Source: Hofstenia miamia (taxonomy: Eukaryota; Xenacoelomorpha; Acoela). From it: a stretch of 64,000 nt of DNA. The translations under genes and the position numbers were made by a program. The stretch lies in assembly GCA_004352715.1 (NCBI GenBank), contig SCFE01000014.1, positions 2,155,884 to 2,219,883 of the forward strand, given 5' to 3'. Below the pieces are notes generated by a model. The model did no database searches and was not told the origin of the DNA. It saw nothing but the letters and a program-made list of their open reading frames with translations. This document shows positions 25,430 through 35,607 of this stretch, one piece after another. How positions within the stretch are numbered: position 1 is the first letter of the stretch; every line of letters starts with the position of its first letter.

Positions 25430-25643
25430 TGGGTATTTTTTAGAAAATATATACTGCGCTGGGTATATGGGTTTTTTGAAAAACTCTGAGTTCGGGCCCA
25501 ATTTTCCGTACATAATCTCATATGGGGTCCTCATTAACAAATCTATCAAAAATATTTGGGTACTTTTTTATAAGGCCTCATATGGTATGCTGGCGCTGGG
25601 GATACGGGCTTTTGCACAAAAATGGCGTTGGGTACAAAACGGA

Positions 25644-25678
<35 letters not shown>
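25401..25678. repeat. (TA)n tracts bounding a GCGCTGGGTAT-containing repeat
   Basis: Two (TA)n runs (25401-25424, 25649-25678) flank sequence in which GCGCTGGGTAT or near matches occur three or four times (about 25427, 25456, 25593, 25625) with GGGTTTTT/GGGCTTTT words. It looks like a dispersed satellite-like repeat and is not coding. Open frames across it encode only Tyr-Ile repeats. Confidence 0.6.
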
Positions 25679-25684
<6 letters not shown>

Positions 25685-25784
25685 TGCTGTAAGCACCATT
25701 TGTTTTGTGACCATAATTTTTTTACATGAATATTTGGAAAATACATGAGTACTATCAACCGTATTGTATATTAAATTTACTTAC

Positions 25785-27641
25785 AAGCAATGCACAAGTA
25801 GAGGAGGATTGTGAGCGTGTTTGCTATTTTCAGCATTCGCTTTAAGCACCAAAGTAACAAAACGGGACGGATCGGAGGGAACGGCACCTTGTTGAGAAGG
25901 CCAATCAGAGTATTGAATGTGGGACACCTCATGTTCAGTCATGTCTTCATGCTAAATTTTAAAATACGCATAAACATTATAAAAAGGTTCACTTTTGAAA
26001 ATCTGAAATAATTTCTTCTTTTAATTGCTTCTTTTAATGCGATATTTAGTATCAATTTGTGAGCATTTGAAAATTCTATCACATTATATAGTTTCACATG
26101 AAATAAATATAATGCTGAAAATTTTCACGATACCACTAGTGATTTTACAAACCCTATACTAATTACAAATAATGAAAAGTATGCAAAACATATTATATTA
26201 AGCACACATAAAAATTACTTTAGCCATGACAACTGCAAAAGTACGAAAAGTAAATTCGTGTTGTTTTACAAACTTCTTGCAGGTGATTGAGGTTCTTCCA
26301 ACTGTAAAGGTTTTGTCCAAATCTGGCCAATATACAGTTTCCTAAAAATGATTGGAATAATCATAGACAAAAGAAAAATTACATTAAGTGCTTTTACTTC
26401 TGAAATAGCAACTATGCAACGAACATTCTTTTCAAAAACGCATCTCCAAAAATCGGCAATGGTATTAGTAAGTGGCCACTGGGTGGCAATAAATGCAGCG
26501 GGCCTGCTGAAGCTGTCGTAGAATGAAGCATTGATATAGTCGTGCTCATCAAATTGCAAAGAGCGAGGAAGCAACACAAGTGAATGGTTATAAGACACGA
26601 TCATTACATTACGGTTCTTGGCTGTATTCTCTTTGCGAATGGCATTAGAGTGATCCAATAACTGCGGTGGGGGCATTATAAACGTACGGGATTTACTCAG
26701 GGCCTAAATAAGTATATATTTAAAAATTAAAACATACTTCACACACACACTAGGAAATAAACGCATTACCTTTCATTTGAAATATAACATTAAATTTACA
26801 ATTTGAATTCTTCAAACGAAAATTAATTTTCGGATTTCTATACGAGAAGGATAAAAATTATTGACTGAATTTATAATTTAAAAAGATAGAACTCTTCTTC
26901 ATAATGTATGAAAATTTTCATCCATATCTCCTAGGATCCTAATACTAAGATGCACTGATTAAGGTAAGTTTCGCAGCGCTGATTAACAGTCCGAGAAAGA
27001 TTATGTATCCTGGATAAACATTGTCCAATAATTAGCCTTTAAATCTTCGGAGAGCTGGATGTTGTAAATTCCGACAATGGTTGTAAAATTCATTCCAATA
27101 ATGAAAACAAAAGAAACCAAACCTATCGAAATTTTCCATAGAATCAAACTCTTTGTTTCAATTATATGTAGCACTAACACAAATGTAAGTACTCAACAAA
27201 TAATTATGTTTCTTTCCGGCTTAAAAAATTAATGCACTTATTCAAAAATATATTTAGCTTTGTAAACCATTTATATAAAATCGGCAGCTATTTTGGGGCA
27301 TTCCTAAAGATAAATCAGTCAAAACACTGAGAATGGAGAAAGTATAAATTTTCTACAACTACACCAACCTAAAAGCCTAGAGATAGATGTTTTGTCAATT
27401 TCTTGTATATTAAACGCGGAAATGCAAGTCCCATTCAGTTGATGGCAGTGAAAAATTATAGTAATTGTATCAGGCGTTTACTCATACTTTCAGAAATAAA
27501 AATTGAACTAACCCTGTGCTCCTTTTTCATGAATGATCCATCTGATTTATCAAGAGTTTTGAGAAATTCCTTTGGTGTGTAAGCTGTTTTGCCTTGATTG
27601 TAATATTCAGCGCAGGCCAAATAGATGAACAAATATTGAAT
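25785..27641 (-). CDS. Receptor-type protein tyrosine phosphatase fragment (end of D1, most of D2)
   Basis: Four minus-strand exons join in frame: 27641-27513, 26703-26383, 26341-26219 and 25951-25785; the introns are 809, 41 and 267 bp and all junctions are phase 0. The first exon, IQYLFIYLACAEYYNQGKTA, matches the end of a PTP catalytic domain. The rest is a second domain: AKNRNVMIVSYNHSLVLL (KNR motif), DYINASF, ATQWPL, DFWRCVFE, VYWPDLDKTF, SDWPSQQGAVP (WPD loop) and PPLLVHC where the P-loop begins. In the active family the loop is WPD; here it is WPS. The residue after the P-loop Cys must be Leu or Phe (codon TT|N), not the usual Ser. This suggests an inactive D2 domain, as in many tandem receptor PTPs. 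Both gene ends are missing: the preceding intron is cut by the TIR element at 27686 and no exon for the rest of the P-loop was found. About 246 codons without a stop. Confidence 0.8.
26342..26382 (-). other. 41-bp intron in phosphatase fragment
   Basis: It begins GTAATTTTTC and ends ATCATTTTTAG on the minus strand. Removing it joins EVKALN to ETVYWPDL in phase and restores normal spacing before the YWP motif. A donor six codons earlier (GTAAAA) is an alternative that would shorten the protein. Confidence 0.6.
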
Positions 27642-27685
27642 CTAAAATAATGATTCTAAGCATTGCAGAAATAATAGGAGTCTAA

Positions 27686-29031
27686 TACCCCGTTTACACG
27701 TGACATGAGACATGCATGTCTTGTGTTTTCAATGAGCGAATGTCACGTCTAAACACCCAAAACACGCGACATTCAACCACTCAAGTAGAGCACTTGAAAA
27801 ACATTCGAATATCAAAAGATTTTGATTTTCTCGAGTGTCTTATGTCTTGTGTCACCGTGTAAACACCCAAAACATGAGACATGCATGTTTTCGAATGAAA
27901 TTAATTAACAATTGTACCGCGATTTAACACAAATTAGAACAATATTACTAATCAAAGTTAACAACTAAATTGATCATATTTTTAGCCGAAATTATTGTGA
28001 TGAGGTTAATGAAATCGTGATTTCTTGTACTTTACTATACCTAAGTGGTTCTTCCTTGTTGTAATNCTATTTTTCTTTTTAATTTAAATATATTCTGATT
28101 TTCAAAGATCCGGTTAAGTTAAGAAGATATCCGGTCCGGTTAAATTATATTGGGGCGCACAGGACTAATCATTAATAATGTTTTAATGTATATAATCCCA
28201 AATCGCAAAATTTTAACATTTCAATCACTTAACACAGAATATCGCAAACAAATAATATTAAGACTCATATTTAGTTCCTAAATCTGTTGCAATTTTTGGA
28301 AAGGTTTTCTTCTTTAGATCCTGTTCTTATAACAGGAATCGAGACATCCCATAAAAAAGATCGTTGCCTCACTGCCTCTATCAACTTTGATTCTAAACCA
28401 TCAGTCATGCTACTGTTAAATATTGATCGCAGAGCTTACATACTCTGTTAATTTAAAAATTGATTTGAAAATAGACATTCTTCCTATGGGTCAGACATTG
28501 TTAATTATTCTACTTGAAAGAATTAGGTTGCTTTGGGATTTGTGTTTGTTTCAATTCAAAGTACGTCAATTCTACATAAACATAACTGAGATCTCAATTT
28601 TTTAACATTTACTTATTCTTTATTCCAATCAAAACCATAACAATTTTACTCACATAGAATATATTTAATTATTTAGTACTAAACAAAGTGCAAAAAATCA
28701 AGATTTCATTAAACACATCACAATAATTTCGGCTAAAAATATGATCAATTTAGTAGTTAAGTTTGATTAGGAAAATTGTTCTAATTTGTGTTAAATCGCG
28801 GTACAATGTTAGTTAATTTGATTCGAAAACATGCATGTCTCATGTTTTGGGTGTTTACACGGTGACACAAGACATAAGACACTCGAGAAAATCAAAATCT
28901 TTTGATATTCGAATGTTTTTCAAGTGCTCTACTTGAGTGGTTGAATGTCGCGTGTTTTAGGTGTTTAGACGTGACATTCGCTCATTGAAAACACAAGACA
29001 TGCATGTCTCATGTCACGTGTAAACGGGGTA
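27686..29031. mobile_element. Non-autonomous TIR element, copy 2
   Basis: About 1.35 kb with the same roughly 350-bp terminal inverted repeats as copy 1 and TAA on both sides. It contains a single ambiguous base (N) at 28066, exactly where copy 1 has its extra segment of about 390 bp, so the assembler may have collapsed or joined sequence here. No transposase frame. Confidence 0.8.
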
Positions 29032-29034
29032 TAA

Positions 29035-29384
29035 GACTGAAAGAGTTCGATAAAATCAGCATCAAAGCCAAATAAACCTAATTTGTCAAGAAGGATAGAA
29101 TGAGGGAGCCGATCGAAAGCTTTAAAAATATCAAGAAAGATAATGCAACATTATAATCAGAGTGGAAATAGCAGTTTTCAATCAAAGTGAGCAATTTAGT
29201 GATGGTAGAACGACCTGGAAGGTTACCACGCTGAGAAGCGGAGAAGAGGTGACAAATTTTAGGGAACACATAACGAAAGACAATACGCTCAAAGATGATT
29301 GACAGCCGAGAAAGAATAGCTATTGGACGATAAGAAGTGACTTGAGAGGAGGAGCAAATGTAGAAGAGATGCTTTATAAATTGA
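29035..29384 (-). mobile_element. LINE 5' fragment, continuation of 20982-22056
   Basis: The minus strand encodes SYRPIAILSRLSIIFERIV, ASQRGNLPGRSTITKLLTLI and, in a shifted frame, AFDRLPHSILLDKLGLFGF with FIELFQSY. These are the standard RT domain motifs of Jockey/CR1-like LINEs. The last codon before the insertion (Tyr) is completed by sequence at 22056. The element is 5'-truncated near 29384. Confidence 0.8.
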
Positions 29385-29540
29385 ACACACGGGTATTCGG
29401 TTATCACTTTTATTGGTGCGGATACTACCTACCGGTACTCGGTTTTACCATAAATATATTATCGGGTACTCTTTTCATTCCACATAATGTGTATTATAAC
29501 CATAAACAAACCAGGAATTTATACAAGTAGAGATCTCTAC

Positions 29541-30083
29541 ATAATTTTTTAAACGCTCATAATTTGTAAGCACAGCTGGGATGGTATCTTCGATTAGGTT
29601 TCCCAACGAGGTCCGTATCACCCACCAAGGGGGGGTACGAGGCTTTAGGTGGTCGGTGGCCAAATTTATCGTATAGGGGGTCCCTGAGATCCTTTGAAGA
29701 CAGAGCTTCTAGTAACATTACTCGGTTTTTCTCAACCCATTCGTAATTTCTTTCCTGCATTTTTTTTGCTCGTCATATGTGAAACTGGCTTTTGTTTACT
29801 TCGCAAAAATATAGTTGGAGATTTCATTCATATTTTNNNNNNNNNNNNNNNNNNNNNATAATTTTTTAAACGCTCATAATTTGTAAGCACAGCTGGGATG
29901 GTATCTTCGATTAGGTTTCCCAACGAGGTCCCTGAGATCCTTTGAAGACAGAGCTTCTAGTAAAATTACTCGGTTTTTCTCAACCCATTCGTAATTTCTT
30001 TCCTGCATTTTTTTGCTCGTCATATGTGAAACTGGCTTTTGTTTACTTCGCAAAAATATAGTTGGAGATTTCATTCATATTTT
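29541..30083. repeat. Direct duplication across a 21-N gap, likely haplotype or assembly copy
   Basis: 29541-29836 and 29858-30083 are nearly identical (both start ATAATTTTTTAAACGCTC and end TTCATTCATATTTT). Copy 1 has an extra segment of about 69 bp (about 29615-29682, G-rich, with GGGGGGG) that copy 2 lacks. The gap lies exactly between them, the pattern left when two alleles are placed side by side. A true tandem repeat is possible. Confidence 0.8.
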
Positions 30084-30432
30084 GAAATTGGATAGACAAC
30101 GTTTCATATGTCCATCCTGACATTAAACGGGCACTCCCTTGGATCCTGGGAGGGGATGACGAAGGGCTGGGTAGTTACCTCCTGTATTCAAAGCACGCAA
30201 GTGTATGATCGGGGTGAATCCCCAGAAGTTTGTTAAGTGTGGTTTTGCACTTAGGTGAGAATATAAGATTGTTAGTAAGGAGTTTCTCCCATTTAATAAA
30301 TTTAAAAATTTAAAACAAAGTTTCATAATTTTTTTTGGTACAAATAATTCATAGAGGCAAACGAGTAAGATTTAGGTTTTAAACTGTCACTATTGATAAA
30401 GATATTTAATTATTTATTTTCACTTTAATCTT

Positions 30433-30641
30433 GTGCTACTACTAAACTCGGTCAACTATCAAATCTTGTTTCAAAAGGTGGAAATCTTCATAATAAATTT
30501 ACAAACGACAAATTTAGCTGAGAAGAGCGTTTCAAATTTGCTTCATTCGTTGGCAAAACAACGAAGGAGCTTGCACTTGAATGATAATGCAGATATGAGG
30601 CTTCGTCTTAGTGACTTTCCACTACGGATGTGGTGTGTAGT
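30433..30641 (+). CDS. Candidate coding exon, unrecognised
   Basis: An open frame with coding-like composition includes TTNLAEKSVSNLLHSLAKQR and LHLNDNADMRLRLSDFPLRM and ends at a strong donor, GT|GTAAGT, at 30641/30642. A possible acceptor is CAAAAG before GTGGAAATC near 30478. No partner exon could be joined by phase, so gene structure and product are unknown. It may be an isolated exon of a gene with long introns or a relic. Confidence 0.35.
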
Positions 30642-31155
30642 GTAAGTAATAAACAGCCACAAGGCTCTCATTAATACTAATGTCTATAAGACAGTTTGTA
30701 TAATTCAAATAAATTTTGTTGTGCTCAAAAAATGAGTATGGATTTTTTCTAGCGCGAGTGCGATAATAAAAGCATATCTCTAGTACATATTAAACCTTTA
30801 TGGCCGAATACGGGCATCAGAAATCCCCCACAGCTCTACTTTAGGTAAATAGTGTATATACCAATTCGCTACTTCTAATGTTGCATGCTAGAATATTAAA
30901 ATTATTTAATATAACAAAATACCAACAAGAAAGGTATATCATTCATTCAAAATTTGATAACTAATAACATTTTAACAGAATTTATATAAATTTTAGTAGT
31001 AATGTGCTAAAGAGAAGATCTGATGAACTTAACTGAATATCTCTGGAAATTACACAAGCAAATTTGTTTCAGTATTACATTTCTATTGAATTCAGTTTCA
31101 GTTTGGATCAATTCATTTTAGTACACTTATTTTAGTTTCAGTTGAACACATGGTC

Positions 31156-31751
31156 TACAGAGTTTACATCGACCGGAATTTACGGCGACCAGAATTCATC
31201 GAGCAGAAATCTGAGAGAACTTTTCAATTGAAAAAATTTGGAAGAGATATTGATAGGCGAACCCAAATTCGAGTGAAAATAAACTATCCATTACAAATGA
31301 ATATTTTTAGTGTGAGAAATTCGAAATTATAGTAAAATTGGAAAAATTAGATTGAACTCAGAAATTTCTTGTAAAAATAATTAAGTTAAACTCAGACTAG
31401 AAAACGCTAATTTCTGCCAAGCCACTACATATATATTACATATTAAATTGAACTTAAGATTCATCAAACCAAATTCAATCTAACACTTAAGCGAATTCAA
31501 ACTTCAACGAAATCTTAGTATTATTTTATGCCGGTAGATTGCGAACTCAAATTGAATAAATGTAAAATATTACGTTTTTGTCAACTTCAGATAAAAATTG
31601 TCATGTATATTTTCTGTAATTACCAAATTGGTTTCATATAATCCCATAATTGTCCTCACCATGCTATAGGAGATTCGAAAGGAATTTTCATGTTGAAAGT
31701 GGTTGAAATATACTCCAGTCGATGTAAATTCCGGTCGATATAAACTCTGTA
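31156..31751. mobile_element. Inverted-repeat element with 16-nt subterminal repeats
   Basis: Left arm starts TACAGAGTTTACATCGACCG and the right arm, reverse-complemented, TACAGAGTTTATATCGACCG. Each arm carries tandem 16-nt variants: left TTTACATCGACCGGAA, TTTACGGCGACCAGAA, then a degenerate third; right (reverse complement) TTTATATCGACCGGAA, TTTACATCGACTGGAG. The body of about 600 bp has no coding sequence. Terminal arrays like this are seen in foldback-type and other non-autonomous DNA transposons. No target duplication identified. Confidence 0.55.
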
Positions 31752-32696
31752 CGCCCAGCACGCTAACAGCAGCAGAACACCTCACACCACAGTAGCCAGA
31801 GGTAGACTATATAAACAAATACATACTTACACAAGAAAATATAAGACTAGGTAATATAAAATCTATCAAATATTTAGGCATTACAGCACATATTGTAGAA
31901 TCACTGGGATGATTCTAGCGAACAAGACAACACTGTGAAACTAATTCTCTATTTACAGATGCTTGGGTGTCTTATATACAATTCGTAGTTACAATATTTA
32001 CAAACATGAAAACAACTAGTCAACACGAAAAGCGCGTGATCTGGCCGATAAATAACAACAACTACCGACTGATGTTACAATATACTATCAATAAAATTAA
32101 GAAATGCAGTAGAAAAATTGAGACCATTTTGAAAAAATAGCAATTTGCATATGTGAAATAGTTAAATGTGTATTTACAAGTATGTCTTCATCATAAAACT
32201 ATACGCGCCAGAGAAAATCTGATTATAGTTCTGGAATTCTCGTTTGATGAAAAAACGTTGTCGACCAGTGCAATACGAATGAAAAAGGAATTTTATGAGC
32301 AAGATTTGTGAGTGCGTGATTGATGAAAGAGAACAGAAGGATCAGGGCGTGTAGACTGACGAACAATAGAATATAATTAAAGATTAAAATCATATTTTTC
32401 TAACAAAAGAAAACTATAAAATATTATACAATGGGAAGAAACTGCCACTCAAAAACGTCCATACGAGAGTGCCATTTTTATCTAGAAAATAACATCGGTA
32501 GAGTTAAATTAAAAAGTAGTTGTTCTTTCCAGTATATAATTTTTGGTACTTTTTTTCACATACCTTTAGATGTTTACTAAACGTGTTTAGTTAATTACCA
32601 ATGATTTATCATTTTTATGCACATTATCAAATTCTTAATTGTTTTTCCAAAAAAGTTAATTATATAGGTAAACAGATTCAGAAATAACGGAGCTCT

Positions 32697-33000
32697 AAGA
32701 GCAATCGTGCTGGCTCCACCAAGACGGAAAACGGATCCCACTGCTCATGCGACTATGCGATTTCTGAAAGGATGTGATGTCATTAATGAACATGAAGTTC
32801 CAAGTTGGCCGCCTTGTTTGTCTAATATAAACCATCCTGATTTTTGTTTGTGGAAAGGAAAGAACAGCTAAAGCCTGTTTTATAAAGACAACCATACATT
32901 CGATCCTTTCAATATTACACGAAACTCGCCAATTTGTCTCCAAGAACACGATTCGAAGAGTTAACATATGCTTTACTAATTTGAACATCATTTTCAACAT
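32697..33000 (+). pseudogene. Mariner-like transposase C-terminal relic
   Basis: The plus-strand frame reads LAPPRRKTDPTAHATMRFLK, then EVPSWPPCLSNINHPDFCLW. It corresponds to the mariner catalytic region with HTA..T..FL, WPP.SPDL.P.DFFLW and the last catalytic Asp. A TAA interrupts soon after (GKNS stop). The following FYKDNHTFDPFNI matches the next segment of these transposases. The N-terminal half is absent nearby. Confidence 0.6.
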
Positions 33001-33760
33001 TTATATTAAATCAAAAGGCAACTTCCACAATTAAAAAACTTATATCACATAGAAAATAAGTCAATAGAAATAGAAGTTAAAATCCATATGAACCATGTTC
33101 AGAGAGCAACAGTTGTTATCAACAGCAATTGACATAATACTAAATTTTTTTCTATTGGATGTCCACCCTTTAAATCATATATGTATGATCCCATACAAGA
33201 ATGTCAATGCAATTTTCCTTACTCCAACAAATTGGTTAGATAAACATCTTTTTGGAAACTTAACTCAAGTGCTTCCAATTACTTCTAAATTCACATAGAC
33301 ATGCATGGTGTTTTCAATAGTGTTTTAAAGGCAGATTTTTTCACGTGCACATAAGTTATTTAGTTATTGTTTAATTCATGTAAATAAGTTCCAATTTTTG
33401 GCCTCATTTAAGTTATGTAATTGAAATAAACAAAAATTGAATAAAATTAACTAAAAACCGTTAATGAACTTTCTAGTAGCTTGGAAATTTAATAACATAC
33501 TTTAAATTTAACGATAAATTGATGGAAAGACTTTCTTTTTTTTATTGAAAATTTAAGCGCGAACCATGTTACAAAAATATTAAGTCCCTTTACAATTCTG
33601 TTAAAACGCTTTATCACAAAAAGCTTGAAATACTATACGCTAATTGAGCAAAACAATTTAATAGAAATTTAGCACTCATTTAGTTTTTCAATATGCTGTA
33701 AATCTGTAATCCATAGTCAAATTTATATCATTGCAATAGTGTATTCATTTTTTTACGTAG

Positions 33761-33928
33761 GCATGAAAAGAAAGGAAATGCATACAAATTTGTTCTTGTA
33801 AGTTCAGATGGGTTTGAAGAAAAAAACCAAGTTCTTGCTAAATTTGTTAGCTTTGAAGATATTATATACCACAAAAATGCTCGACGAGGATATAGGTTGC
33901 ACGCGGACAAATTAAGCACTATTATAGG
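33761..33928 (+). CDS. Candidate coding exon, unrecognised; partly duplicated in inverse orientation
   Basis: A well-bounded exon: acceptor TTTTTTTACGTAG before 33761, donor GTAAAAG at 33929, both in phase 2. It reads GNAYKFVLVSSDGFEEKNQV then KFVSFEDIIYHKNARRGYRL and HADKLSTIIG. I do not recognise the domain. A degenerate inverted copy of its 3' part lies at about 34810-34990. No neighbouring exon could be joined with confidence. Confidence 0.45.
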
Positions 33929-34962
33929 GTAAAAGAAATGCAATAAAATACTTAAAAAGTTTAAAAAATAATAGATATAAACCGATAACTGCAAAATTGA
34001 CCAAATTCGTAACACGCGGTATATATTTAAAAACAATAGGACAGAATACTTGGAATTATTATCAATTAAATAAATTGCAAGATATAAAAGTATATTCATG
34101 CAAATCTATACATTTTTAAATCCTTTTCTTTATTTATTGAGGAAGTTTTTGTTTATAAATGTAGAGAATATTTGACTAAATTTTTATGAACTCATTAACA
34201 TAAATTATGAATTGTAGTCCCTGTTCGAATGATTGAAGCTCACCTTAGATTTCTCTCATGCCTCTTTGATGAGTTTGCAACAATTTCATTAGAAAAAAAT
34301 TTTTATGATATTAAAATTGTAATTCGTAGGTCTTATACGATATTTAGTCTCTGACTTAATTGTTTATTTAATAGATTCTCCTTAGTTTTTTTATGAATAT
34401 AGCTTCTGCAATTTTTTTATGCTTGGTTTTCATTCAAATAGTTTTTCCTCTTAGGTGCATATTCATTACAATATATTTCTGTTTGAAGATACCTCGCATA
34501 TGTTCTGAAATTCTGTCTTTTCGTCTCCCCAATTTATGAACTTTCACATTCATACATTCATCACGTTTATATTTGTATATGCACTCCTTAACAAGTTGCG
34601 TCACTTTGGTTTTGACAGTCATTTTATACTATTATTACATAATAAAAATCGGGAGAATAAATTCTCTAAAAATGCAAAGCGGTTGCAAAGTATTAAAGTT
34701 CCAATTTATTAAGAAAAACTCAAATAAGAAGGACGCAGTTTAGGCTAAAAATATATAAATTTTGAGAAATATACTTTTAGACATTTGAATTTTTTTAATA
34801 ATAGTTAATTTTTTTATGAGTTTCAAGTTTTCTGTCCTTAAATATATACCGCGTGCTACTAATTTGGTTAATTATTTAAAGTTAATCGGTTTATATCTAT
34901 TATTTTTAAACTTTTTACGTTTTTTCCCTATATTAGTGTTTATACTGTCCGCGTGCACCCTA
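33893..34962. repeat. Imperfect inverted repeat (arms about 33893-34066 and 34810-34962)
   Basis: The arms share GTGCACGCGGAC/GTTGCACGCGGAC, AATAATAGATATAAACCGAT and ACGCGGTATATATTTAA in opposite orientation, separated by about 740 bp. The left arm spans the end of the candidate exon and its intron. Confidence 0.7.
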
Positions 34963-35599
34963 TTCTATACCTTAGCCAAAATGCTCTATAAATTTGAAGT
35001 ATTCAATGCTTAATTTCGTAAATTAGTGTACTACTAAGTTCCATTTAAATGAATGCATATACATTGCATAGAATAACAAAGTAACGAGTTTGTAGGCAAT
35101 AATACGTATGTGGTTTTTTTGCTGTCAGTGGCATATATTGCCGCCATGCTACGGTCAAATATTCTATTCTCGGCGATGGTGCAGAATAGTGTCACGCGGA
35201 AACACTCGTAAAAAATAATCGCTACTAAAAATTAGAAAACAATAAGCAATGCATTAAAATCCATGATTAACAAAATTCGTGCTGGCGGTAACACGCAATA
35301 GCATGCATAAAATATTTAAGAAAGTTGATGTATCAAAGTAAAATTGATAAATAATATACATATTTGACTTCAAAATTAATAAATATAAAAGTAAACTTAC
35401 AATTCAAAACTAATAATTTATGTTTTTTAGTTTTAAAGAATTTCACATTTTTACAAACAATTACAATCAAAATGTTATTATAATTTAATAAAGCATATTT
35501 ACAATTTGCCAGAAAATTAAAATTTTATTATTTATATAAACGCGTGCAAATAAAATTAAATAAAACTTAAAACAAACTTTTATATTCTCTAAAGAATGA
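34067..35599. other. AT-rich non-genic stretch
   Basis: Apart from the right arm of the inverted repeat, nothing supportable. Further ACGCGGAA/ACGCAATAGC words near 35190-35300 suggest more decayed copies of the same repeat. Confidence 0.4.
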
Positions 35600-35607
35600 A
35601 TTATATT

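Larger units (their letters stand above)
22057..29034. mobile_element. Composite PIF/Harbinger-like insertion carrying a gene fragment
   Basis: This 6.98-kb block interrupts a LINE. Outside it are identical TAA triplets (22057-22059 and 29032-29034). Just inside are matching termini, TACCCCGTTTACACGTGACA and its reverse complement. Removing the block and one TAA restores the LINE reading frame ...FIELFQSY-LSNRRQ... through a single Tyr codon. TAA/TTA triplet duplication is typical of PIF/Harbinger transposons. Internally there are two related elements (22060-24651 and 27686-29031), each with complete termini, flanking about 3 kb that includes phosphatase exons. Inner flanking triplets are TTA (24652-24654) and TAA (27683-27685) and do not match. 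The simplest reading is mobilisation of the whole block using the outer ends of two elements; a chimeric assembly is the main alternative. Confidence 0.65.

Noticed and set aside
25317-25748. 143-codon plus-strand frame with Tyr-Ile runs
   Set aside because: It spans two (TA)n tracts and a non-coding repeat.
24042-28605. 60-codon frame repeated at 24042 and 28423
   Set aside because: It recurs only because it lies in the TIR elements; unit 1 of the tandem duplication breaks it and it has no protein resemblance.
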